This document shows, piece after piece, positions 9,356-18,461 of a stretch of DNA of 64,000 nucleotides. A program made the position numbers and the translations under genes. The stretch comes from Candidatus Nitrospira nitrificans. GTDB lineage: Bacteria > Nitrospirota > Nitrospiria > Nitrospirales > Nitrospiraceae. Within the stretch, counting starts at the first letter, position 1. Every line of letters begins with the position of its first letter. The notes beneath the pieces were generated by a model. The model made no database searches. It was not told the origin of the DNA and saw only the letters and a program-made list of their open reading frames with translations. The stretch lies in the NCBI RefSeq assembly GCF_001458775.1, contig NZ_CZPZ01000023.1:234007-298006 (forward strand). Reading direction: 5' to 3'.

Positions 9356-10256
9356 TGGCTAAGCCCTCAATTACTGATCGCTATTGACGGTAGACATGTG
9401 CGATCCTGTGGGATGAGATGCTCAACAGATTTGCGCCAACGGGTTGTGGAGTTTGTTCGCGGTGGAGGCAGCAAGGCCGAAGCGGCTCGGCGGTTCAAGG
9501 TCGGTGAGGCGAGCGTGTACCGCTGGCTCAAGCCTGGCGGCCTGACGTACCAGCGTCCCGGCCCTCGCCGGGCCCGCAAGCTGGATTGGGAGCAGTTACG
9601 TCGGCATGTGGAGGCACAGCCCGATCAGACTCAAGCGGAACGGGCGCGGCAGTTCCAGGTCTCGCGGCACTGTATCTGGAACGCGCTGCGAAAATTGGGG
9701 GTGACCCGTAAAAAAAAGACTGGGCTATTCCGAACGCGACCCGCTCCGACGAAAACAGTTCCTCCGCCTTCGCGAGCGGTTCGTGCGCCGTGGCAAACAC
9801 CCCGTGTACATCGATGAATGCGGGTTTGTGTCTTCGACGGCGCGGCGGCATGGATATGCGCCCAAAGGCCAGCGTGTGGACGGCCTGGTTTCCGGGCATC
9901 GACGGCCCCGCACGTCGCTCATCGCCGCTCGCATGGATGGGCGACTCGCCGAACCCTGTCTATTCGAAGGCACCTGCGATACAACCGTCTTCAACGCCTG
10001 GCTGAAGACGCGGCTGTGCCCGCGTCTGAACGTCCACCATCTCGTGATCATGGACAACGCCGCATTTCATACCGCACCCGAAACAGCGCAGCTCATCGCA
10101 GCGACTGGCGCGACCCTGCTGTTTCTCGCGCCCTATTCTCCCGACCTCAATCCCATCGAGCATGACTTCGCCGCTCTCAAGAAGCGCCGCGAGTATCAGG
10201 ACCAGACCACCCTCGACGACATCGTGAGAGGCTATCAATGATTGTGGGCTTAGCTA
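9356..10256 (+). mobile_element. IS630-type insertion sequence
   Basis: The ends form inverted repeats: TGGCTAAGCCCTCAATTACT inward from 9356, and TAGCTAAGCCCACAATCATT inward from 10256. Each is flanked by the dinucleotide TA (9354-9355 and 10257-10258), as expected for IS630/Tc1-type insertion at TA. The interior holds one transposase gene split over two frames. Confidence 0.85.
9413..10241 (+). pseudogene. IS630-family transposase, split by a frame change at an A8 run
   Basis: The first frame (to 9817) gives the helix-turn-helix part: DLRQRVVEFVRGGG, EAARRFKVG and HCIWNALRKLGV. The second frame, open from just before 9720 to 10241, gives the catalytic part: GYSERDPLRRKQF, VYIDECGF, VIMDNAAFH and APYSPDLNPIEHDF, carrying the D, D and E residues. 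The change occurs at an A8 run (9710-9717). Reading on requires +1 slippage, or one A fewer. Some IS630 relatives use programmed slippage, so this may be a live two-frame gene or a mutated one. Confidence 0.75.
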
Positions 10257-10406
10257 TAACTTCCCCATTTGTTGCAGAGGATGATGCATAAACGCGTCGA
10301 CCGAGACATGCCGATCGATCGTATCGAATATGGCAGGCGTTCAATAACGATCTCTGGTTTGGCGCAAAGATATCGGTCCCACATACTAATCGACCGAGGA
10401 GGTATT

Positions 10407-10841
10407 ATGAGATGCTCAACATTCCTGACTGTCTTGGTAGGCGGAACGCTCCTGTTCCTATTCCACATGGCACAGGTGGAAAATGTAGCGGCCGCCGGAG
10501 ACCCGAATACGAAAGCCCAAAAGAAAGGAGTCGAAGTCCCATGTGAGATTCCCCACGGGCAAACTGCTAAGCGGGCTGAACAAGATGCTACGCGGGGAAG
10601 CCATATAATTTTTGGTGAAGTACTCCGCGTGGATGGTGCGACCTACCTTGTAAAAGAAGAGGGCGGAAAGGAAGTAAGCGTGAAGGCCGACGAGACGACG
10701 GAGAAACCCCCCATCCAGCAAGGGGATCGTATTTCAGCGAATGTCGACAATCAGAATCATGCTCTGTGGATTCGAGCGAACAGAGGAACCGATCGCAGAA
10801 CCGAACATGCCTCGGCTGACTGCAATCCGAAAGAAAACTAG
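10407..10841 (+). CDS. Exported protein of unknown function
   Basis: A 144-aa protein with a signal peptide (MRCSTFLTVLVGGTLLFLF, cleavage near AAAG). The start is set by GAGGAGG 6 nt before ATG 10407. The mature part ends in a beta-rich domain: FGEVLRVDGATYLVKEEGGK, then VKADETTEKP, then GDRISANVD. The same order of motifs occurs in the exported protein at 11371-11727, so the two are likely relatives. They may be small periplasmic OB-fold-like proteins. Function is unknown. Confidence 0.65.
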   Translation: MRCSTFLTVLVGGTLLFLFHMAQVENVAAAGDPNTKAQKKGVEVPCEIPHGQTAKRAEQDATRGSHIIFGEVLRVDGATYLVKEEGGKEVSVKADETTEKPPIQQGDRISANVDNQNHALWIRANRGTDRRTEHASADCNPKEN

Positions 10842-10989
10842 CGACCTGCGTCACCGACTCCCTGTCAAGGAGGAGTTCCTGTCTAAATAATCAGGCGTCG
10901 ACTACGGAACGTAGAAAATCGCTTTTTAGCGGAGCGAAATCGTATGCTACACGCCATTTGTCCGCATGCGTGAAGTGAAGAACATAGAT

Positions 10990-11355
10990 CGGCCAGAATG
11001 CGGCGCGTTGTTTCAGGAGGACGGCAAAGTCCACATTCTCCGGGAGATCAAAGACACCGCTGAGTCGGCTTCGACGGCGCAAGGCTATGCGCGCGCATAT
11101 CGTAGCGGAAAGGGATCTCAATGATGTACGTGTCCTGTTGCCGCCCCATCGAGGCGGCTATGGATGCGAATGCGGGACTTCCGGGAGACCGCTTCGTCGT
11201 CTGTATTCAGAATCACGATCGGCAATCGCGCCGCAGGCGACCGATTGAGTGCGTTACTTTCCCCTCCCGCGCAGCGGCTTGCGGCGAGCCTGTTGTTGCT
11301 CGCGCCGCATGTGCCGCTGTTGTTCATGGGAGAAGAATACGGGGAGCACTGTTGA
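10990..11355 (+). pseudogene. Malto-oligosyltrehalose trehalohydrolase (treZ) remnant
   Basis: Successive pieces in different plus-strand frames resemble TreZ: VHILREIKD, then [16 protein letters not shown] with GGYG, then [14 protein letters not shown], then [12 protein letters not shown] and [12 protein letters not shown]. The QNHD and [10 protein letters not shown] blocks are characteristic of this glycoside hydrolase. At least three frame changes and the missing N- and C-terminal parts show it is dead. The flanking 10842-10989 shows nothing. Confidence 0.65.
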
Positions 11356-11370
11356 CCTGTATTCTGTGCT

Positions 11371-11727
11371 TCATCGATTCATCGTCTGGTCTGTCAGAAA
11401 GGAAGTGGCATGATTATTCTGCCGGTGGTATTTCGCGATGACGTTATCCCCTAAACTGGGAGGGAGCATGATGTCTTTTCTTGTGGTGGTCTTGTCGATA
11501 TGGATAACCACTGTTTCGCCCGTTTCCTGATCTTTTACCGAAACATTCCACGATTGCGCGGACTGCTCATCGATTCTCATCACTTTGCCTTTGATGATCT
11601 TACCTGGTTGCACGTCAGGTTTGTCATATACAGTTCTATCTGCGGATGAAAAGGCATTGGTAGACAGGCCCAAACTAATCAGAACTGTTAAAACAACCCC
11701 TCCCAGTGCTTTTGTCTGAAGACTCAT
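11371..11727 (-). CDS. Exported protein related to the 10407-10841 product
   Basis: A 118-aa protein with a signal peptide (MSLQTKALGGVVLTVLISLG, cleavage near AFSSA). AAGGAGGG before ATG 11727 fixes the start. The mature domain reads GKVMRIDEQSAQSWNVSVKD, VVIHIDKTTTRKD and GDNVIAKYHRQNNHA. This matches, block by block, the neighbouring exported protein at 10407-10841 (GEVLRVDG, VSVKADETTEKP, GDRISANVDNQNHA). It is probably a periplasmic protein of a small uncharacterised family. Confidence 0.65.
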   Translation of the reverse strand: MSLQTKALGGVVLTVLISLGLSTNAFSSADRTVYDKPDVQPGKIIKGKVMRIDEQSAQSWNVSVKDQETGETVVIHIDKTTTRKDIMLPPSLGDNVIAKYHRQNNHATSFLTDQTMNR

Positions 11728-11875
11728 AATCTTTCCCTCCTTATAGAATAAACCTCTACATGAGAGTGCCTCACGAGACCCGTCCCGCAACCTAGGTAAA
11801 TCACTAGGAACCTATCTCAAACGGATTAGGGAAGCTCACCTAGATTTCATGATTGCCTGGTCTGTACATCGAAAT

Positions 11876-12782
11876 TGTAGGTCTCGCCATGCTTCAGAAG
11901 CGAAGGCGATCTTGCAGGCCGGCCGCCTTGGCTTCCTCCTGAAATTCGGACAGCGGCGACTGAAATCGATCATAGTTATAGTGAATGGGAATCGCCTTGT
12001 TTGCCGTCCATGGTCACGAGGAGACCGAGCACACGGGTCCCGCCCAGGTGTAGAAGGCCTACATCGATGTTCGGATAGCGGCGCGGGATCTCCCTCAACT
12101 CATCGATCACGAGTGTATCGCCCGTGATGTACATCCTGAACTGCACGGGTTAGGAAGCGGATTGAAACTCCAACATACCGCCCATGACTTCCGGCAACGC
12201 CAGGTGGATCAGTCGTGGTGCGTGCTGACCAGGCATGGCGGTGATCCGAAGACGGGCCTCGCCTTTTTCGATCGTGATCGGCCCCCTGTTTCGAGTGGGT
12301 GAATATTTGTAAATCCGCGCTCGGCTAATTCCTCTGCTGCAGACTGCGTCGTCACGATCGAGTGGCTTTGTTCAGGTCACGCTCGGCCACTTGGTCAAAG
12401 TGATCGCCATGAAAATTCGAGAGGAGAATAAGGTCCAAGGGGGGCAGCTTGTGAATCTCCGCTGCCGGGTTAGTGAGCCTCGTCGTCTTCAAGCCATAAC
12501 CCAGAGGCACTTCGCCATGTTGTGAATGAAGGTCGGATCGGTCAAGAGCGTGAAGCCTGCATGGCGGATGAGCACGGTGGCATTGCCGATGAAGAAAATT
12601 GATCCGGTCGTGAATCGGCGGACTGTTGCGCCGGAGGCAGAACCATCGTGCTCGGCGCTGTCTCCTTTGGCCACCGTCCGAATGGCCGTTCTATCAGGTG
12701 ACTGACAAGACGCGAGGATCAGACTCGGAAACGCCGGTATTGTGCTCAAGTTCTTCATATTCTTTCTCTGTAAACGAGACAT
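11876..12782 (-). pseudogene. Metallo-beta-lactamase-fold hydrolase remnant
   Basis: Minus-strand frames give GSIFFIGNATVLIRHAGF and LLTDPTFIHN (12489-12782), then LDLILLSNFHGDHFDQVAE with part of the HxHxDH metal motif. ITAMPGQHAPRLI, MYITGDTLVIDELREIP and NIDVGLLHLGGT follow in other frames. The order fits an UlaG/YtnP-like MBL hydrolase. Internal stops and several frame changes show it has decayed. Confidence 0.65.
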
Positions 12783-12853
12783 GCCGCGGACGATTCTGGA
12801 GCAGCTCGGTCATCTTGCCATCGACGCGATCTTCCTCGATCTGTTGCAGGCGC

Positions 12854-13300
12854 CTACTTCTCCTTTGGGATGATGGAAATGCCGCCGTGATTTTCAAGAA
12901 CGGCATATCGAATTTGCTCCATCCGTTCCAGGCCGTGCTTTTCTCTCGCGGAAGATAAGATATCCTGTTCATCGACCCGGGCGCGTTTCAACAGCTCGCG
13001 TATCGGCTGTCCATCCGCCACAAGCACCAGCGGCAAGCCGTCCAGGTAGCGTTCTATGGTGGGGAAGCGTTGCTTCAATAACGAGAGGCCGATGTCGATT
13101 CCGACAAGCGTGAGAATGACCAGGAAGCCGTTGCTCAACGAATAATCGTTCCCGATCATGGCATTCTGAGTCGCTTCACTGATGATCAGGAGCAAGACGA
13201 AATCAAAACTCGTCATTTGCGAGAGTGTGCGACGGCCGGCGATGCGGAAGAGGATCAGCAGAAATACATACACCAAGCACGCTCTCAGAATCGCATCCAT
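12854..13300 (-). CDS. DUF421/YetF-family membrane protein
   Basis: A 148-aa member of the DUF421 family. It has N-terminal membrane helices (ILRACLVYVFLLILFRIAGR, then SFDFVLLLIISEA), a third hydrophobic stretch, and a cytoplasmic tail ending RYAVLENHGGISIIPK, which is the typical family ending. The R-x-x-G-R/K-R and T-x-FD motifs are present. ATG 13300 is preferred over 13318 because a G-rich AGGGGGG lies just before it. It starts 8 bp after the stop of the upstream membrane protein gene, so they are probably cotranscribed. Confidence 0.8.
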   Translation of the reverse strand: MDAILRACLVYVFLLILFRIAGRRTLSQMTSFDFVLLLIISEATQNAMIGNDYSLSNGFLVILTLVGIDIGLSLLKQRFPTIERYLDGLPLVLVADGQPIRELLKRARVDEQDILSSAREKHGLERMEQIRYAVLENHGGISIIPKEK

Positions 13301-13308
13301 GGACCCCC

Positions 13309-13809
13309 CTACGGCCACACGAAATGGGTTATTGGCAGGACCTCACCGGTGTCGGTACCGATACTCCCCTGCACGACGCCAAACTTGTGGAGCTGGACAC
13401 TAAAAGTGGCCGTGAACGGCCGCCCGTCACTCTGGAACACGAATGCGCGTTGGCCCTTTCGTGACTCCCCTCGGAGAGGAAGGGGCGAGACAGCGACCAC
13501 ATTCAGCGAATCGAGATACGCTTCGTCAAACCAGAGACGGATGATCTGCGTGAGGTGACTCGGGTCAGAGGTGAACCGCACCCGAAGGTCATCCTGACTT
13601 TCATAGCGAGTATAGGGGGTGTATTCCACGGATAATTCTTTATTAGCCGTTTCTTTAGTTTTCTTGGTAAATGGGTGGTGACCAAACAACCCCGCAAGCC
13701 CCGCGCAAATGATCAATGCCATGACGATCCAGCCGATACGTTGGATACGCCAGGTGCGATATTGGAAATTCAGATCCTTCTCGATCTCTAAGTCCGAACC
13801 ATTCGCCAT
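13309..13809 (-). CDS. Membrane-anchored protein of unknown function
   Basis: A 166-aa protein starting MANGSDLEIEKDLNFQYRTW. One membrane helix lies near residues 26-43 (IGWIVMALIICAGLAGLFG), followed by an extracytoplasmic beta-rich domain. An ATG at 13878 would add 23 residues without improving the protein pattern. It directly precedes a DUF421 gene on the same strand. In DUF421 neighbourhoods such a partner with an outside domain is plausible, but I do not recognise the family. Confidence 0.6.
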   Translation of the reverse strand: MANGSDLEIEKDLNFQYRTWRIQRIGWIVMALIICAGLAGLFGHHPFTKKTKETANKELSVEYTPYTRYESQDDLRVRFTSDPSHLTQIIRLWFDEAYLDSLNVVAVSPLPLRGESRKGQRAFVFQSDGRPFTATFSVQLHKFGVVQGSIGTDTGEVLPITHFVWP

Positions 13810-14164
13810 AGTTCTCAATGCTTCTTTCTGAGAATGGTCGCAACTGGCAATTCCCCTGGAAGGGCTGACCCACATCAAACGAAAAGAGCATAGGGTACGG
13901 AGGCGTCCGGCAGGGTGGCGTGAGACTCTTGCGTCTCATTGCATCACGGATTTCGATGCACGCCACGGGTTAACCATATCGAAGGTCGTGTAGGACGTTA
14001 AAAAAATCAATGGCGAGAGTAACATTTAAAGAGTCCCTCCTCCTGTCGATATTCCCGCTATGTACTTTCCTAGTAGGAAGGGCTAGATGTGAGCGAGCAG
14101 CAGGCTTGAGGAGGCCGACGGAAGTGGGACAGGCACAGCTATGTGGACTAAGGGCGTCGGTCCA
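13810..14164. other. Intergenic stretch without recognisable gene
   Basis: About 350 bp upstream of the 13309-13809 gene and downstream of the iron permease-like gene. Only weak short frames are visible, with no hairpin or conserved motif that I can support. Confidence 0.4.
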
Positions 14165-14707
14165 TCATTTCCTAAGGGTCGTGCTTTTAGGTTTTCTTGG
14201 CGGCCGGGACATGCTTCCGTTCGTTTCGCGTTTCTCTTCTAGTTTCTCTTCAAGACATTCCATGAGCGCGGCGGCGTGAATGATCGGGGTGCCTGTCGCG
14301 GCCTCACCACGCGCCGCACCTTGCCGGGCCTGGTCGGCCAGCTGCTGATACAACGATTGGATGTTGTCCAAGTCTTGCTGGGAGAGTTTCTCAAGATCCA
14401 ACATGGCATTGTGCGCGCCTCGGGTCGAACGGATGACCTCGTCCAGTTTGAGTTGAATCGCCGCGCTGTCACGATTCTGGGTGTTCTGGATCAGGAAGAC
14501 CATCAGGAACGTCACAATGGTGGTGCCGGTATTGATGACCAATTGCCAGGTGTCGCTGAAATGGAAAATTGGGCCGGTGATCGCCCAGGCCGCGACAATC
14601 ATCATCGCAATTCCGAATGCTCGGGCGGTCCCGAGCAAACGAGCGCAATGATTTGCCAGCCGGTTAAATACATTGGTGTGTTTGCCAAGGGGCGGAGAAT
14701 TTTCCAT
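14165..14707 (-). CDS. Low-affinity iron permease family membrane protein
   Basis: A 180-aa protein with two hydrophobic helices (FGIAMMIVAAWAITGPIF and INTGTTIVTFLMVFLIQNTQ). The family signature SDTWQLVINTGTTIVTFLMV runs directly into QNTQNRDSAAIQLKLDE. This matches the PF04120 low-affinity iron permease family, whose bacterial members are of uncertain transport role. The C-terminal tail is charged and variable. An IS630-like end lies just upstream (14742-14771). Confidence 0.75.
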   Translation of the reverse strand: MENSPPLGKHTNVFNRLANHCARLLGTARAFGIAMMIVAAWAITGPIFHFSDTWQLVINTGTTIVTFLMVFLIQNTQNRDSAAIQLKLDEVIRSTRGAHNAMLDLEKLSQQDLDNIQSLYQQLADQARQGAARGEAATGTPIIHAAALMECLEEKLEEKRETNGSMSRPPRKPKSTTLRK

Positions 14708-14741
14708 ATGCTTATCTATGACGGAAGTATGGCCGTGGACT

Positions 14742-14771
14742 ACTAGCTAAAGCCCTTGATAGTGATCGCTA
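14742..14771 (+). repeat. Solitary IS630-like terminal repeat
   Basis: The sequence ACTAGCTAAAGCCCTTGATA followed by GTGATCGCTA closely resembles the left end of the IS630-type element at 9356 (GGCTAAGCCCTCAATTACTG then ATCGCTA), with one extra base. No transposase gene or second end lies nearby. It may be a relic of an old insertion or excision. Confidence 0.35.
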
Positions 14772-14828
14772 ATCGAAATCGTGGGCGAGGCCGCACGGCG
14801 GGCAAAAATGGAGAAAGAGCGTAACTCT

Positions 14829-15140
14829 CTATTCGAGAATCATTACGTTATGAACCCGTATGATAATTTCATCCTGAGCGAAAGTGTTTTCGAGCCATTG
14901 TTTATATTTTTCCCACCACTGCTTATCCAACTTAGGGGCCATCACTTCAAAAATAACCATCTCATCATGATGAGCGTCATTTTGGTCATCCTTCCATAAG
15001 CCTTCGGCCGGTGCGTGCGTATAAGCCGTCAACCCACCGAACTTTTTGGTGAGCGCCTTGCGCATGCGAATGTATTTAGCTTTTGGAAACGCCTTCTTGT
15101 TGTTATCGCGAACCGGAAGAAAAATTTGTATTAAGTGCAT
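14829..15140 (-). CDS. Conserved hypothetical protein
   Basis: A 103-aa protein starting MHLIQIFLPVRDN. The blocks KKFGGLTAYTHAPAEGLWK, MVIFEVMAPKLDKQWW and AQDEIIIRVHNV give the appearance of a small alpha/beta fold, and I recall similar unannotated proteins in Proteobacteria. There is no signal peptide or membrane helix. Its ribosome-binding site is AGGAAG before ATG 15140. Function is unknown. Confidence 0.65.
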   Translation of the reverse strand: MHLIQIFLPVRDNNKKAFPKAKYIRMRKALTKKFGGLTAYTHAPAEGLWKDDQNDAHHDEMVIFEVMAPKLDKQWWEKYKQWLENTFAQDEIIIRVHNVMILE

Positions 15141-15456
15141 GAAGAGTTCCTTCCTCCCACTTTTCTAGGCCGCTCGCTTGATTCGGTGCATTTTCCAGGA
15201 CCTGTTCTATCTAATTGCGCAGTCACAGCCCAATGCGGAAACCCCTAGTAGGCTATAAGGCGACTTTACCCTAATCTGAGATGAATTCTGCGGAGGCGCT
15301 CCGGGAGCTGCCCAGGGCGTTTCCACAAGATGCCACACGTCAATGTTCCGAGCCGGCGAGAATGCTCGCTATGACAGCCAAGAGACCAACCTACATGTGT
15401 ATAGATAGTGCAATGAAGCTAAAGCGAACAGGGTCCGCGGGGATCTTACAACTGTC
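15141..15456. other. Intergenic stretch between divergent genes
   Basis: About 315 bp separates the minus-strand hypothetical gene from the plus-strand DUF421 gene, so promoters for both should lie here. I cannot point to convincing -35/-10 pairs, and I see no hidden gene. Confidence 0.4.
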
Positions 15457-15981
15457 ATGAGTGGAAGTCTGCTCCAGGACATTCTTGTGCAGGTGGGGCT
15501 CGCCTTTGCTTATTATGCGATCCTCGTGCTGATCATGCGGCTCGCTGGAAAACGGCTCGCGGGCCAGACCACCACATTTGATCTCGTGATCCTCATTACC
15601 ATTAGTGTGGTGCTGCAGACGACGGCGCTGCGCGAGGGGGCCCTGAACGCGCTCACTTTCGTCGCCACGGTGTTCGGCGCTCATCAGCTGCTCGCCCTGG
15701 CCTGCGCCCGCTCCACCTTCATTCGTCGAATCGTGCGCAGTCGTCCCCAACCTCTGATCCAGGATGCCTGTGTGGACTACGAGGCACTGAAAAGCGAAGG
15801 GCTCACTTATGAGGAACTCCTCGCCGGGTTGCGCAAGCTGGGCCATTCCTCTCCGGAAGGGATCAGAAGCGCCACGCTGGAAGAGACCGGACACATCAGT
15901 GCGATTCCTCTGGAGCGCGAGGATCCGGCTCACCCTCCGAAGGAGGTCCCACCGCCGCTTCCCGCTCAGGGAGAGACCTAG
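15457..15981 (+). CDS. DUF421/YetF-family membrane protein (second copy)
   Basis: A 174-aa protein with the same plan as the DUF421 protein at 12854-13300: helices in LAFAYYAILVLIMRLAGKRL and TFDLVILITISVVLQ, then a cytoplasmic domain ending IRSATLEETGHISAIPLE. The proline-rich tail (PPKEVPPPLPAQ) is extra. It overlaps by one base with an upstream extension of the hemerythrin frame, and the hemerythrin start is 87 bp downstream, so the two may be cotranscribed. The role of the family is poorly known. Confidence 0.78.
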   Translation: MSGSLLQDILVQVGLAFAYYAILVLIMRLAGKRLAGQTTTFDLVILITISVVLQTTALREGALNALTFVATVFGAHQLLALACARSTFIRRIVRSRPQPLIQDACVDYEALKSEGLTYEELLAGLRKLGHSSPEGIRSATLEETGHISAIPLEREDPAHPPKEVPPPLPAQGET

Positions 15982-16067
15982 TGGTGAGTCACGTACCTTG
16001 GCGATATGGAAGTATGAAGGGGTTGGCTCGCAGGGTTCTTTGGGGCGATTTAAACAAGGAGGTCGTT

Positions 16068-16550
16068 ATGGCAGGTACGGCAGCTGTCGCATCCGGCATC
16101 ATCGAGATGTTGAAAGAGGACCACGCAAAAGTGAAGGGCCTATTTGAAGACTTCGAGTCCGCCGAGGGTCGAGAGCAGGCGGACATCGCCGCCACCGCGA
16201 TCATGGAGCTCGAGGTCCATGCCGATTTGGAGGAAAAGCTGATCTACCCGTCGATCCGGAAACAGATCGACGAGGACGAGATGATGAATCAGGCCGTGGA
16301 AGAGCATCATCTCGTCCATGTCCTAGTCAAGGAACTCAAGAAACTCAAACCGAAGGACGAGGTGTTTCAGGCGAAGTTCAAAGTCCTGGGGGAGCTGGTG
16401 AAACACCATATCGAGGAAGAAGAAGGGCAAATATTGCCCAAGGCGCAAGAGAGTGAGATTGACTGGGACAAGCTGGAAACAACGGTGATGAAGCGCCGGG
16501 AAACCATGACCAACAAGCTCGCGGGTCAGAAGAAGGCCTCGAAACGGTAG
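16068..16550 (+). CDS. Hemerythrin (HHE) domain protein
   Basis: A 160-aa soluble protein with a hemerythrin-type four-helix bundle. Candidate di-iron ligands are H in EDHAKV, H and E in EVHADLEEKLIYP, HH in VEEHHLVHVLV, and HH and E in LVKHHIEEEEGQ. Such proteins bind oxygen or iron, or sense oxidative and nitrosative stress. AAGGAGGTCGTT directly before ATG 16068 sets the start; the longer frame from 15981 lacks this. The Lys/Arg-rich tail is typical. Confidence 0.85.
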   Translation: MAGTAAVASGIIEMLKEDHAKVKGLFEDFESAEGREQADIAATAIMELEVHADLEEKLIYPSIRKQIDEDEMMNQAVEEHHLVHVLVKELKKLKPKDEVFQAKFKVLGELVKHHIEEEEGQILPKAQESEIDWDKLETTVMKRRETMTNKLAGQKKASKR

Positions 16551-16727
16551 GGAAGCGGCGTGGGCGGGCTGGGTCTTTCCGACCAAGAGAGAGGCCCGCC
16601 GCGCAGCCTGAGAGCAATTTCAGCAACTAGTTTGCCAGAGGGCCAGTCGAACCGTTTGAGCAGCCTCGGAAGCATGACGAGCCTGGCAATTAGATCTAGA
16701 TCAAATCCCTGACTGCAAATTAGGCGG

Positions 16728-18434
16728 CTACCCCTTGGGTTTCTCAGCCGCGGCGAGGATAGGTTGGAACATCGGATCGGCGTCGAGCACGGCCTTCAGC
16801 AATTCGCTGTGGAGGAAATAGTGCCAAACCTCGTCGTCTTTTCCAGGGATCTCATCAAACCAGCGTTTGGCCTCGGTCAGATGCTGGAGGATCTGGCTTT
16901 TATCCTCATAGTTCGGCATGAAAATCATACTGTAGGCCATGGTGTATTCCGCGAGAAACTTGTCGAGCGGCAACTCGGCGAGGGCCGATGAAGCCTGCGC
17001 ATTCTCGTACGCTCGGATGCTGTCAGGGTCGTGCAAGATCCGATTCCATGCCACTTTATTGATACGCGACCAGGCCAGCTGCGCCAACGCCTCGGCTTTG
17101 GGTGTTTTTCGGTCGGTCGGAATGTCTTTGACCAACGCTTCGAACGTTTCGATCATGGGAATCTGGTCGTTGTTCCAGCGATAGGCCATGCCGAGCCGGA
17201 AGCGGGCATCCAACTGCTCAGGATGGGTTTTCGCAAGGGTTTCCAACGCAGGCAACAGCCGGTACAGGAAGTCTGCCGGAGTCGGTTTCGAGAATCCGCC
17301 CATCTCCATGCCGTTTGCGAGGTCGAGGCGGCCGGCGGCCGCATAGATGTTCCAATAGAACTCATTGACGGTCAGCGATAACGCCGGATCCTTGACGTTC
17401 AGTTTGTGACTCTGGGCTGCTTCCCGAAGCAGGATCGCATAGAGATGTCTGGTCAGAACCGTCAGCGCATCGACCTGATGCGGGTCGATGATCAAGATGC
17501 GATTAAGCAAGGCGACGCGATCGCGTAATTCGGGAAACGTCGCGGCGCGAGCGGCGGCGGCGGTCAGCGTTCCTGGCTGATCTTCAGGACCCCACCAGAC
17601 GATAGAGCCAGGAAGGGCGCGGCTGATCTCGGTCGTGAACGGTATCTTGTCGGCCACCATGCCCGCTGTCTGAGGCGTGGCGGCAACAGGGAGGTGGAAG
17701 ACAGCCGCGTCGCGCGGGAACCCATGGAACCTGAGTCCGGTGAAGACCACCCATTGCGTGGTGATGGATTTCACGGCGCGTCGCTCGCGTTTGATCGTGT
17801 TTGTCCACTGGACGGTGCCTGGACCGTACGTCACCGGCGAGGTGAGGGGGTCATGGTAGTGGATGGTCAGATCAACCAGCGTGGTGGGGACACCGAGGAC
17901 TTTTCCGTTCGGCTTCAGTCGGAAGGATCCGTTCGGGATCGGACGGCTCTTTGTGACAGACAGATGCAGGCCCGTTCCGGGCGGTGCGATTCCGAGAGCA
18001 TCCATCACAAAGGCGGAGGCCTGAGCGCGGGCGAGCTCATCCCCGTAAAAGACCAGGGGGCCCGTGCTGGGCCACAGTACGTTCATGCCGATGTCCGAAC
18101 GCTTCAAGTGCGGGGCATGGCCTGCGGTCAGCTCTCGCCAACAACCCTCGTGCCACGCATCGGTTGTCGGTGGATTCTGAGGATCGGCCGGCGGCACCGT
18201 CAGGAGCTTGTATTGGCAGGCGAAGTCCAGCTGTCCGGTCGTGATCCTGTCGCCTTTGGCGATCGCTTCGGCATATCGAAGGGCCGTATCGACGGCGGTT
18301 TTATGGATGGTCTTGTTTTTAGTTGCCTTTTGAGGTGGTTTGGACGCCGCAGCCACAAGGTCGGGCAAGGCCGTCTCAAAAGCCGTCAACAGTCCCAAAA
18401 GGAACAGCATTCCAAGTGATAGGTTTTTAGTCAT
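16728..18434 (-). CDS. Large exported protein of unknown function with TPR-like C-terminus
   Basis: About 568 aa. It starts MTKNLSLGMLFLLGLLTAFE with a signal peptide ending near VAAASK. An in-frame ATG at 18449 is an alternative start. The central part looks beta-rich. From about residue 310 the sequence becomes helical and repeats a tetratricopeptide-like pattern (DALTVLTRHLYAILLREAA, DARFRLGMAYRWNNDQIPMI). It is the last gene of an apparent operon with an ECF sigma factor and its zinc-finger anti-sigma factor, 12 bp downstream of the latter. I do not recognise the family. Confidence 0.65.
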   Translation of the reverse strand: MTKNLSLGMLFLLGLLTAFETALPDLVAAASKPPQKATKNKTIHKTAVDTALRYAEAIAKGDRITTGQLDFACQYKLLTVPPADPQNPPTTDAWHEGCWRELTAGHAPHLKRSDIGMNVLWPSTGPLVFYGDELARAQASAFVMDALGIAPPGTGLHLSVTKSRPIPNGSFRLKPNGKVLGVPTTLVDLTIHYHDPLTSPVTYGPGTVQWTNTIKRERRAVKSITTQWVVFTGLRFHGFPRDAAVFHLPVAATPQTAGMVADKIPFTTEISRALPGSIVWWGPEDQPGTLTAAAARAATFPELRDRVALLNRILIIDPHQVDALTVLTRHLYAILLREAAQSHKLNVKDPALSLTVNEFYWNIYAAAGRLDLANGMEMGGFSKPTPADFLYRLLPALETLAKTHPEQLDARFRLGMAYRWNNDQIPMIETFEALVKDIPTDRKTPKAEALAQLAWSRINKVAWNRILHDPDSIRAYENAQASSALAELPLDKFLAEYTMAYSMIFMPNYEDKSQILQHLTEAKRWFDEIPGKDDEVWHYFLHSELLKAVLDADPMFQPILAAAEKPKG

Positions 18435-18461
18435 GATGAAAAGAGTCATGTTGTTGTGGGG

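Noticed and set aside
12694..12972. Minus-strand frame between the DUF421 and MBL genes
   Set aside because: It overlaps both the end of the DUF421 gene and the start of the MBL remnant in another frame and shows no domain.
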